Assembly: GCA_029961685.1 (NCBI GenBank)
Contig: JARWKL010000016.1
Location: 377,001 to 441,000 of the forward strand
Length of the DNA: 64,000 nt
Origin: Aristolochia californica
Lineage: Eukaryota > Streptophyta > Magnoliopsida > Piperales > Aristolochiaceae
Direction: 5' to 3'
Numbering within the stretch: the stretch's first letter is position 1; the number at the start of each line of letters is the position of its first letter. Below the pieces are notes generated by a model. It had not been told where the DNA came from, made no database searches, and worked only from the letters and a program-made list of their open reading frames with translations. Below are positions 52,347-62,405 of the stretch, piece by piece. Both the position numbers and the translations under genes were made by a program.

Positions 52347-53485
52347 CAACAGTCCCCCTCAAACTAGGGATGCGAGATCATCACGAACGCCCATCTTGCT
52401 GCAAATGGTGTATAGGATCTTCCTATACAAAATGGCAGTCCACTATATCTTCTAACACTCTCCTTCAAGCTAGTGGTCTATTCCAAGAGGCCCAACTGGC
52501 ACAATATAAGTAAGAGTAAAATCACTCCTAGTCGTAAGATATCGCTTCATACTCCAGTCAAAAAACTCTTGTTGGATGTTGGGCACACTCCTATCTTCTA
52601 TAGGTAGTGAGTCTATAAGCTTTGCACAGAAGTGTAATAAATCTCATCCATCACCGTGTTCCTCCATAGGACATCGATTCTCTAATGGTGGGAGTAATAA
52701 ATGCCAATTAAGGGGGGGCAAGGGGTAATCACCCTAAAGATAAAAATTTGGGGCCCCCATGTGATTTTTTTCTTCATCAGAATAACCAGTGTTGACAACA
52801 ATCAACAACGGAAAAGTCTTTCTTCCATAATAATGTCTCAACCAAAGAGACACAATAGCAACAATAGAAATGGGCCTCAACCCTATAACACGTACCAAAT
52901 AATGAAAATACAACTACCCATAAAATAATCTACTTCGAGTCCATCAGAAGGTTGTGCACCAAATAATATGTTGATTAAAGAATAAGTTGCCAATACCTCA
53001 AAATAATAATCCAGTCAGACACAAGCAACAGAATCAGGAGACGAGGATGAGAAGACCAAGGCAAACAGACCAGGACCGAGTTCACCCAACCCATTGGGTT
53101 AACCCAAGTGGAACAAAATAGACTCGTTTCGGGTTTAATCCAGAGCTTCCTAACTTAGTAAGACTTTTAATCAAGATATATGCATCTTCTTCCGTGTGGC
53201 GTTGGATCCCGAGGAGCGCGGGACAACCACGAGAGCAAAGGCAACAATTAGATGGCAAGAGAAGAGCATGAATTATGGAATATCAGCAGCAATCAGTATT
53301 CTCGATGGAGGAAATAATCCAATGAGCGAAAGAAGAGATGGTTGTGTTGAAGATAAAATATATATGAAGATAAGGGCAGCAACTAATAAGATAAGGGGAT
53401 TTTATGATTAAGATTTAAAGATTTGTAATTTGAATTTAAATAGGATAAACTCCCTTATAAATATGTAAATCTGATTTGTATCTAA

Positions 53486-53655
53486 TGATCGTAACCAGTC
53501 AAAGCTTACATGTCACCTTTGACTGTATACATGTACAGTAGACCGGTCGGTCAAAGTTGGGTATTTTTCAAAATAAGTTCAAAGTGAAGAATTGGAAATA
53601 AGTTTATCGAAATAAGTTTTTTAAAACGGGTAATTTGGTAAAAAGTCCTTCAATT
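53486..53655. repeat. solo MULE terminus
   Basis: The order of blocks (CAGTCAAAGCTTACATGTCACC, ..TTTGACTGTATACATGTACA.., ..GACCGGTC.., ..TTTGGTAAAAAGTCC) matches the right terminus of the 48-51.7 kb MULE with more divergence. No partner left end was found nearby. Confidence 0.65.
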
Positions 53656-53924
53656 AAAGGTTGGGTTTGGGAGAGAGTTGTAGAGAAAAGAAGTGAGGGA
53701 AAATATCAAAACCATTGAAAATCTTGGAGTTAGGAATTGGAGCCGATTGAATAATGTGATTCTGTATTTAGATAAGAAACACCATTTCAGAAGCCGGTAC
53801 AGACGCATGAGCCAAGAAACTGGTAAATCGATCCCGGGCTCCAACGGGAAGAAAAACAAATTAAAAAACAAAGTTGGAGCAACTATAAAAAAATAAGCAT
53901 GAATCCTGAAAATCAATTCTGTTA

Positions 53925-54250
53925 TGAGAAAAGAAAAATACTCATTAAGAGAAAACAGGAGGAATAAGAGTTTGTGGACTGATATCCTAACCCTTCCCCT
54001 GAAGTTCAATTTATATATTAATGAAACTACAATAGTAATTACTTCAATGCTATCTCTAAGAGTTGAGTCTTTATTTATCATTCTGCCATTACTATATGGG
54101 TCTTCTCCTTGATCTATGGGCCTTAAGCTCATCTTCTACATCTCTTGGATATGTGGTCTTCCTTGGTCATATGGGTTTGAACCCGTCTTCTAACACACTT
54201 GGATGAGTGGGTCTTCCTTGGTCATGTGGGCTTGAGCCCATCTTCACATA
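53925..54250 (-). repeat. probable 5' LTR of the minus-strand copia element
   Basis: Colinear with 51980-52346 but diverged. On the minus strand a possible primer site TGGAGCCCGGGATCGA lies about 80 bp beyond its inner edge (53832-53847). This reading is weak. Confidence 0.4.
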
Positions 54251-54575
54251 AATGTGTGCTAAATTGTTTTCACATAAATCCTTATGTTCATGAACCTGGT
54301 TCCTCTCCCCTCCCCTTAGGTTTACTTTTGTGGGACCTAACAAGTGGTGTCCAATAACAAATATACTCTAAATATTTGGTTTATAACATACTCTAGCATA
54401 CCTCCAAGCTCTCTCCCTTAATAGATTATACTGGAAATTTTCATATGTTACATGGGTACCCCAAACTTCTGTACATTACGTGACAAACTCGTTACAACCC
54501 GATCCTTCAACGAGTCAACTCGAAACTACATAATTTCCTTCACCAGCCGTTAACTCAGTGGGTCGCTAGCACACG

Positions 54576-57500
54576 TTAGTGTCGGGCGGGGCTCATCCGC
54601 TTCCCCTTCTCCGCTTCTTTCCCCTCCTCTTTTACCACTATCTTCACCGATTTGCACGGCTCCGCATCTTCCAGCATTTGAACCACCGTCCTCATCGACG
54701 GTCTCAACGCCGGCAGTCTCGCCGTGCATAGCACTGCTATTCGTAGCATCTTCATTGCTTCCTCCCATTGTGATTCAGGTATCCTCGGATCCACCGCTCC
54801 CATTATACTCTCTCTGCTCGTCATCCTGCTCGATATCCACCATACTATGTCCATGTTCTCCCCGAATTCCGGCTCGATTGGCTTCTTGCCGGTTATCAGC
54901 TCCATCAGTACCACCCCAAAGCTGTATACGTCGCTCTTCTCGTTCACCTTGTACGTGTACCCGTACTCTGCAACGCACCATTTTTTATACCTCCATTATT
55001 AACATTACTTGCTCACCATTAACCAACTACAAATTATACCAGATATTCGAATTGCTTTTGGCAGATTAGTAAAAAGAACCTAATTGCTCTTACCTGGGGC
55101 AATGTACCCGAGGGTGCCGGCGATGACATGGGTGGAGTCCTTGCCGGCGTTGGATTGCACGATCTTGGCGAGTCCAAAGTCGGCAATCCGAGGCTTGAAG
55201 AACTCGTCCAAGAGAATATTGCTCGACTTCACGTCTCGGTGAATTATTGGCCGCTCGCATCCGTGATGCAGATATTCAAGCCCTTTCGCTGCCCCGATCG
55301 CGATTTCGTATCGTGTCATCCAATCCAGCTCCACCTTCCCGCTCTTATGCATTCGATCCCACAGGCTCCCGTTGGGGAGGTACTCGTACACCAGCAAGCT
55401 CGAGTCCTCGCTCGTGATGCTGCAGTAAATCTTCACCACGTTAACGTGCCGGATGGCGCTCAGTGCCCCCACCTCCGCGTCCAGCTCTGGAGACTTTGCC
55501 GGCCTCTTTGCTAGCATCGGCGAGCTGCTTTTCGGGCCGTTGGCTTTCACGTTCCATATGTGCTTCACCGCGAGCTCTTTCCCGCTGGGGAGAACTACTC
55601 TGTAAACGTTCCCCGACCCGCCTGAGCCGATCAGATTCTCCTGTTTGATCGAGTTCAGGATCTCTTGCTCGGTGAAGGTCAGCACTTGGAAAGATTTTAA
55701 ATCCCAGGAATCTTCTTTGAAAGAACGGTTGAGGTCGCTTTTACGTTTCTTCAAGTAGATGTAACAGGCGAGACAAGCAACCAAGACTGCCAATCCCGCA
55801 AGGAAACATGACAGCAAAGTGCGTAGCTCGCCGGACTTGACGGAATCTGATCGGCACGGCCGAAATTTGCTCTCGGCTTTACTGCAGAGGTCGGGATTGC
55901 CGTCGAAGCTTCGTTCGTAAGCCCCCATTTCTAGCGCGTTGGGAATTGGACCAGACAACCTGTTGTTGGAAAGGTCGAGGAGGCTCAACCTCAGAGTCGA
56001 GAGACTTGCAGGAATGCGACCGGAGAGACGGTTGTGGGAGAGATTTAACGAATTTAGAGACCTGAGAGAGGACAAACTCGCGGGGACGTCTCCGGAAAGA
56101 GAATTGACCGAGAGGTCAATCTCATTGAGCGACACACAAGAAGCTAATTCGTCAGGAATTTTGGCGGAGAGCAAATTATTCTGCAAGTAGAGGCCGCTAA
56201 GCTTCTTTAGTTCTCCAATCTCCGGAGGAATTTCGCCGGAAAACTGATTCGACCTTGCATCTATAGAAACCAGTGAAGTAGCTTTAGAAATTTCTGGAGG
56301 GAGTTGGCCAGAAAACCTGTTGTTCGCTATATACAAGTTGCCAAGAGTTACGGCGGTTTGGACATGGGACGTTACAGGTCCTTCGAAGTCGTTGCCGGCG
56401 AGGTCGATTATTTCGGCTTTTGGTAATCCCCATAATTGGGCGGGGACCGAGCCGGAGAGCTTGTTGTTGTTTACTCTGAAACGGATCAAAGTCGGGCAAT
56501 TTGCGTAGCTGGCTGGAATTTGGCCGGTGAACTGGTTATCGAGCATCAACAATCTCGTCATGGTGCCTCTCTTGCACATGTCTGGGGGGATGGGACCTGT
56601 CAAAATGTTGTCTGAGACGTCGATGAAATCGAATTCCGCCCAGCTCCCCAGCTTTTGAGGCAAAGGTCCGGAGAGCTTGTTACTATAAAGAGAAAGATTT
56701 ACCAAGGCCTTGAAATCCCCTAATTCGGCTGGAATCTCGCCGGTGAACTGATTATTAAAGAGCTGCAGGGAGACGAGTTTGGTCAAGCTCTTGAGCTGTT
56801 GTAGATCGCCTTCAAGCTGATTCGTCGATGCATCAAAATATTCAAGATTAATGAGGTTACTGAACCCATTTGGCAACGCTCCGGTGAACTGATTCTCGTA
56901 CAGCTCAAGCGTTCTGAGCTTCGTCAGCTTGGTCAACCCCTCCGGAATTCCCCCGGATATAGTATTGGTGGAGAGCTCCAAACGCACGAGCTCCGTCATT
57001 TCTCCAATTGCAGGCGGGATTTTCCCTTCAAAACTACAGTTGTTGAAGTAGATGGACGACAAATTCTTAAGACCCAAAATCTCGTCAGGAAAACCAGTTT
57101 TATCGTAGGGATTATCGCCGAGAATCAACTCTGTGAGATCGGTTAAACCTTTGAGCGAGCTCCAGGGGAAGGGACCGGTGAATCCGTTTTTAGATAGATT
57201 CAACACCTGCAACTTCGTCAGAGAGGAAAGATCCGGGAGGGTACCATAAAATCCATTGAAAGAGAGGTCGAAGTATAGCAAATTACTGCAATTCCTTATA
57301 TCTGATCTGAGATTTCCCGACAAGAAATTATACCCCATAGAAAGCTTCTGAAGCGAAGGAAGCTTGCACACTGCATCCACCCGCAGCAAGCCGGAGATAC
57401 CTCGTCTCCTCAAATCGATCTCCGTAACCGACCCCGCCGAATTGCACGAAACGCCGACGAAATTGCAAGGCGAAGAGCCCTCTCTCCACGTTTCGAATAG

Positions 57501-57644
57501 AGTCTCATTTGAGCTCCGTATACCGGATTTCAAATCGAGAAGGATCCGAATCTCGTCGTCAGCGCATCTCACAAAGCCGATCACAAAAAAGAAAAACAGA
57601 GAAGAGAGAAGTATAGAACAGTGTTTCGTGGCCGAGAGAGGCAT
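54576..57644 (-). CDS. RLK7: LRR receptor-like kinase, RLK7-like (HAIKU2 relative)
   Basis: A plasma-membrane LRR-XI receptor kinase. Arabidopsis RLK7 binds PIP-type secreted peptides and acts in immunity, stress and root development; IKU2 is its close relative in seed growth. Exons are 57644-55094 and 54967-54576, giving 980 residues. The start gives a signal peptide (MPLSATKHCSILLSSLFFFF). Then follow the cap pair CNFVGVSC, LRRs to about 590 with RLK7-like blocks (YFDASTNQLEGDLQQLKSLT, FDFIDVSDNILTGPIPPDMC, RLSLLDLSNNRLSG), the pair LCSKAESKFRPC and a membrane span at ~608-630. In the kinase, the Gly loop GSGGSG is at 673-678, Lys at 694, HRD at 802-804 and DFG at 822-824. The intron splits the APE Glu codon. 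Kinase blocks such as VVLPSGKELAVKHIW and KGLEYLHHGCERPIIHRDVK fit RLK7 best by memory; IKU2 cannot be fully excluded. Confidence 0.93.
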
Positions 57645-58163
57645 ATCGGTTGGAACAGAGTCAGTTTCGTCTTTGCCTCTGGGAAGAGAGGAGAGAATGG
57701 GAGGAAGCAACGCCGACGAAGAAAGTCTGAAAGTCGGCTAATATAAGGAGACACCAAGTCCTCCTCTCTTGGTCCCACCCGCCTTTCCGCCTACGTGTGA
57801 TTGCGTCACGCTTCCGGAGCAAAAAAATTCAGTTTTTCATTTATGGGAAGGGAAAGAAGGTTGAGTGGAGAGCGTTGAAACTAAAAAGGGCGCGGAAGCT
57901 TCCGGCCGCCGCGGTTGACCAGATGATTGTCACTCCACTACGTGGGCCATAACTCCGGCGGCCCCAGCGGCAGAAAATACTGAATCTCTGTCTTTAATCT
58001 CTGAAATTCTGAGCAAATGATCCAAGGAGAAAGTAAACGGAAATCCCAAAGAAGATATAAAAAAGCCAGGTTAGTTTAGCTTTCGAATTAAAAAATGGTT
58101 TCTCTTTCCTCCAGGGAAGTTTTTCGGATATGCGCCAGCACACGCACCTGCTTCCAATTGTTA
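57645..58163. other. promoter side of RLK7-like gene
   Basis: This is the region upstream of the minus-strand gene. A TTATATTAG sequence about 95 bp before the start codon (near 57735) could be a TATA element. No gene seen; the small minus frame 57994-58236 has no domain. Confidence 0.5.
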
Positions 58164-58620
58164 CCGGTGACCGAACTTGGGGCGAATTAGAAGGGATTCG
58201 ACGGGAATGAAAGAACTCAATTGAGTAACGAGTCAATTCGATGAGTCAAAATATTATCAACATCTTCTAGAAGCCATATAGACTTAACTTTGTTTATAAG
58301 AAGAATAATTACTATTAAAATATAAGGTTAAATTTTTTAATTTTTTTTATTTTATTTCAAAATATGGCAACTAGTTTTAAAATGTACCAAACATATACCA
58401 ATAGGTGGACTTTGTCGGTTAGCCTTCATCTAGAAGGTCGATGTATATATCGATTAGTATATGTTACATGTCTCATATACCCGTGACCAAACTTGGGGCA
58501 AAAATACCATACATATGTCATCCATTCTTTAATGTACCATGTCCGAAAGCTAAACTCAGGGCGAGTCGAGTACTCTTGACTCACAAATAATAGAGGGGTG
58601 AGTCACGAAACTCATGTGGT
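58164..58620. repeat. direct repeat, left copy, flanking hAT copy 3
   Basis: It begins CCGGTGACCGAACTTGGGGC and ends GAAACTCATGTGGT. It is colinear and nearly identical over long stretches with 61448-61870. Inside each copy the opening motif recurs as GTGACCAAACTTGGGGC about 320 bp (left) or 280 bp (right) later. Confidence 0.88.
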
Positions 58621-58659
58621 TAAAAAGGTGTTACTTATTTTTTTATTATATTTTTTTGA

Positions 58660-61050
58660 AAAATATAAATAAATAAGAAAATCCCTTAAGACCATTAAGA
58701 AGGAGTGTATGGAGGTGTATGAGGCAGAGAAAAGGAAATTGAATTTTTTTTTTAAAAGAGATTAACAAGATTAGTCTTACCACGGATTTTTTGAAGTCCC
58801 AAAATCAAAAGATTGAATACATGGTTATTATTGGGCATTTTATTAACAGTAATTGGAAGTTACAAAAACGAGTCTTGAGTTTTGTGCCTATTCTTCCTCC
58901 TCCTCGTGGCATTGATATAGCAGATGTTATTTACAAGTGTTTGAAAGAGTGGGAGATCGAAAATAAAGTTTTTAGTATTTCAGTTGGTAATGTTGCATAT
59001 AATGATGTTTGTATGAGAGTTTTGAAAGAAGATTTTTCAAGGAAAAAAAAATGGTTTGTGGTGGAAAGTTGTTTCATGTTCATTGTTGTGCTCATATTTT
59101 GAACTTATTAGTCCAAGATGGTCTTGTTCAGATTAAGGATATCATTGATAATGTGTGTAAAAGTGTCAAATTCATAAATCTGTCTGAGGCTAGACTTCAC
59201 ACTTTTTCTGAAATTGTACAACAACTAGAACTTGGTGAAAAAAGGTCGGTTATTGATTGTCCAACTCGTTGGAACTCCACTTATGACATGTTGTCTTCTG
59301 CATTAAAATTCAAAGATACATTCTCTAAATTTAAAGTTAGAGAACTAACTTAAGATTGTTTGCCAAGTCTTGATGAATGGAAAAAGGTTGACATGGTGTG
59401 TGAGATTCTAAAAGTTTTTAATGCACTTACTAATATAATTTCTGGGAGTGATTATCTTTCTTCTAATTTGTACCTTAGTGAGGTAGATAGGGTAAAAGAA
59501 GTTCTGAATTTTCATTATACAAATAAAAATGTTTTCATTAGGACTATGGTTAGTAGAATGAAAGAGAAATTTGAGAAGTACTAGGGTGAATGCAGTTTAT
59601 TGATGGTTGTTCTTCAGTTTTGGATCCTAGGGTCAAATTAAGGTTTATCGAAATGTGTTTTCCAGAGATATATTCTAAGGAGGAAGCTATAATGAATATA
59701 AATTTAGTTCGATGCACCTTATATGAGATCTACGATGAATATGTATCCTTATATAATGTGGATATTAGAAATGAAGAGATTGCTTCCACAAATCGTAGGC
59801 CTTCTTCAAGTTCATGGTTGGTTAAAGTTAATGAATTATGTGAAACAAGTGGATGTAGTTAATTCACCAAGGTTAGAATTGAAAATTTATTTTGAAGAAG
59901 GTGTATATAGTTGTGAGTGAACTTCACAATATGATTTTGAAGTTTTAGAATGATGGAAAGTGAATCATATGAAATTTTGAGTATTATCTAAGATGGCAGC
60001 AGACATCCATGTAATCCCCATATCCACAAATAGCTTCAGAGTCTATATTTAGTGTTGGTGGTAAAGTAATAGACTCGTATCGTTCTTCCTTGGCACCAAA
60101 TACACTTCAAGCTTTAATTTGTGGCAGTGATTGGGTCCGAGCTCTTCACGGTGTAAAGAAAAATCAAAAGGTGAATTTCTTTGATTAATTATTTATTATG
60201 ATATTTTTTAGTTATTTTTTAGTTTTATTTATTAATTTTTTTTTTATGATTACAGCCTGAGAAGAAGAGTGTAGAGATAATGCTACTAGCTACATGATTT
60301 TTCATGTTTTTCTCATCATGGTAATTTTAATATTTTTAACGACATTAAGTAACTAGTAGTGGAAACGTATTTTTTTATCTGATAATAACTAATTTTATTT
60401 TTTTGTTTTTGTGATAGGTGGAGATTTTGCTCATGCATGGACGTATATTATTTTCTAGCATGAAGAGAAACAACTATAGTTTGTAAATTTATAATGGATT
60501 TATAGTTTTTATTTGGGTGATTATAAATTGATAGTGATATTTTATTTAATTTTGTTGCGTTTGATTATTGTATGGAGTTTATTCATAATGTTATGCAGTG
60601 TATGGAGTGTTTAGACTATTTTATGGAGTATACAGAATGTATAAACAATTTTATGGAGTGTTTATGGAATGTATAGACAATTTTATGGAGTGTTTATGCA
60701 GGTATTATGTATATAGATTATGCCCAATTTTAAGTAGAGGTCATGTTTAATTTTATACAGGTATTATATACATAGATTATGCTCATTTTTAAGTAGAGGT
60801 CATGCCCAATTTTATACATGTATTATATATATAGGCTATGCCCAATTTAATGTAAAATGTATGCATAATTTTATATACAATTTATTTGATATATATTTTT
60901 TAAAAAGTTTTAAATGTATGTTGAAGCTCGAGCTCGATAACAATTTTAGGCTCGAGACGAGGCTCGGCTCGAAGCTTAACTCGAAATATTTAAATCAGGC
61001 TCAGATTGAATATAGGCAGGTTCGGGCTCGGCTCGGCTCGATGCCACCCT
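58660..61050 (+). mobile_element. hAT transposon copy 3, 5'-truncated
   Basis: It starts abruptly inside the transposase region near 58680 and runs to the right terminus GGCTCGATGCCACCCT at 61050. The left TIR, subterminal palindrome, leader and BED finger are missing. It is otherwise colinear with copies 1 and 2. The 3' part holds several TTTTATGGAGTGT-type short repeats (60590-60700). Confidence 0.85.
58681..60186 (+). pseudogene. hAT transposase pseudogene (copy 3)
   Basis: Pieces at 58791-59102, 59009-59353, 59360-59584 and 59590-59862 carry the transposase core, with LEWEIENKVFSI-like and IDCPTRWNSTYDMLSSALKF motifs. A decayed dimerisation region lies near 59930-60170. Frameshifts and stops (for example near 59350 and 59581) separate the pieces. 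Confidence 0.87.
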
Positions 61051-61447
61051 ACTTCCAATTGTTACTAACCACTCTCTCACTCAAGATTTTCCGAGTCAAG
61101 ACATGAGTCTTACTCCCGAGTTAAAAAAGGGGTGAGTCGTCCCTCCCTATAATTCAACTTGCCTAGTCCAATTTTTTTTTCTGATTTAAATAATATTTAT
61201 TTAAAGTATATTATAAAAATAGGTTGACATAAAATAAAGAAAAGGCCAGCTATGAGTTGCACGATTGCAAAAGTAACTTGATATGTTTTTATATCAGCAG
61301 GTGACTACGATAAGGATTAGTTGCCCTATTTAATCAAATAAAAAATTAAATATGATACATTGCAGGTGGACTTTGTCACTTAGTCTTCATCTAGAAGTTA
61401 GTCACATTGGAATGAAATTGTTCTCCGACTTGAATCCAACTCGAGTT
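61051..61447. other. spacer between hAT copy 3 and right direct repeat
   Basis: It begins CTTCCAATTGTTAC one base after the hAT end, a sequence also present just before the left direct repeat (58151-58164). At 61367-61403 it carries a short match (AGGTGGACTTTGTC..TCATCTAGAAG) to the inside of the left repeat. No gene. Confidence 0.6.
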
Positions 61448-61870
61448 CCGGTGACCGAACTTGGGGCGAATTAGAAGGGATTCGACCGGAATAGAAGAAC
61501 TCAATTGAGTAACGAGTCAATTCGATGAGTCAACAAAATCTTCTAGAAGCCATAGAGACTTACCTTTGTTTATAAGAAGAATAATTGCTATTATCTAATT
61601 ACTATTAAAATATAAGATTAAATTTTTTAATAGTTTTTATTTTATTTTATCTCAAAATATGGCAATTATTTCATCTAGAAGGCCGATGTATATATCAATT
61701 AGTATGCGTTACATGTCTCATGTACCGGTGACCAAACTTGGGGCGAAAATACCATACACATGCCATCCATTCTTTAATGTACCATGTCCAAAGCTAAACT
61801 CAGGGCGAGTCGACGAAAAATACTCTTGACTCACAAATAATAGAGGGGTGACTCATGAAACTCATGTGGT
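61448..61870. repeat. direct repeat, right copy
   Basis: Partner of 58164-58620. It lacks a ~40-bp piece present in the left copy and has a small insertion (TATCTAATTAC-like) near 61595. Confidence 0.88.
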
Positions 61871-62159
61871 ATAATTGTTGTAGGTATGGTTGCAAATAGA
61901 AGGTGCAATTGCTAGATTGAGTCAACTCAGACCGAATCCACATTTTTGTCTACTTCCACCCAGCTTCACCAATCATGGAGAGGCGGAGCATACAAGGGTC
62001 CCACTTCTCCACCTTAAAAGATGATGATGGGCGTGGGCCCAGCCGCCCTCGTTGCCGTAAAAAGTTGACCATGCAAATCACCAGTTCCGTCTTTCGTTTA
62101 GCTTCTTCCCAAGTTGGTCTAATTTGCTTTTCGTCTTTCTTTTTCTTGTTCTCTTGTGA

Positions 62160-62405
62160 ATGAGATCTTTGATTGTCGGGAACCAAGTCCCATTATCCAT
62201 CCTTCTTTTGCTTTTCATCTTTTTCATCTCCCCATGCATCCGTGTGATCGGATCTCTCGAAAAAAGCTTCCTCTCCCGTTTTTTTCCATCTCTGTACAAT
62301 GAACTGGCCTCGTCCCCCGTGAGAAGCTTTCACTCCCCTAAGCTCACGGCAGAGAGCCTAAATTTCCTGCAACACCTGTATTACGCTTTCATGGGATTTC
62401 AGTAA
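62160..62405 (+). CDS. small ORF with signal-peptide-like start, unknown
   Basis: An 81-residue frame begins MRSLIVGNQVPLSILLLLFI, with a strongly hydrophobic core and a plausible cleavage region near residues 28-32, followed by a Ser/Leu/Phe-rich tail ending FMGFQ. It has no IDA, CEP, CLE, PSK or PIP motif. The end TTTCA|GTAATATTT could also be a splice donor, in which case this is a first exon. It may equally be a chance frame in pyrimidine-rich leader DNA. Confidence 0.25.
   Translation: MRSLIVGNQVPLSILLLLFIFFISPCIRVIGSLEKSFLSRFFPSLYNELASSPVRSFHSPKLTAESLNFLQHLYYAFMGFQ

Larger units (their letters stand above)
51980..54250 (-). mobile_element. degenerate copia-type element, minus orientation
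   Basis: Two related blocks in the same orientation lie at 51980-52346 and 53925-54250. Each has CCCATCTTCTAACACACTTGG, GGGTCTTCTCCTTG and a TTTATAxxxAATGAAACTACAATA part. Next to the left block, on the minus strand, a polypurine tract TAGTTTGAGGGGGA directly precedes TGTTGGAATATGGG. This is the classic copia junction, so the left block is the 3' LTR and the right block the probable 5' LTR. The ~1.6 kb between them has no gag or pol, only short frames such as 53196-53411. It also contains a stray MULE terminus, so the element is nested and decayed. Confidence 0.55.

Noticed and set aside
55128..55514. Plus-strand open frame of 128 residues
   Set aside because: Antisense to the kinase domain of the RLK7-like gene.
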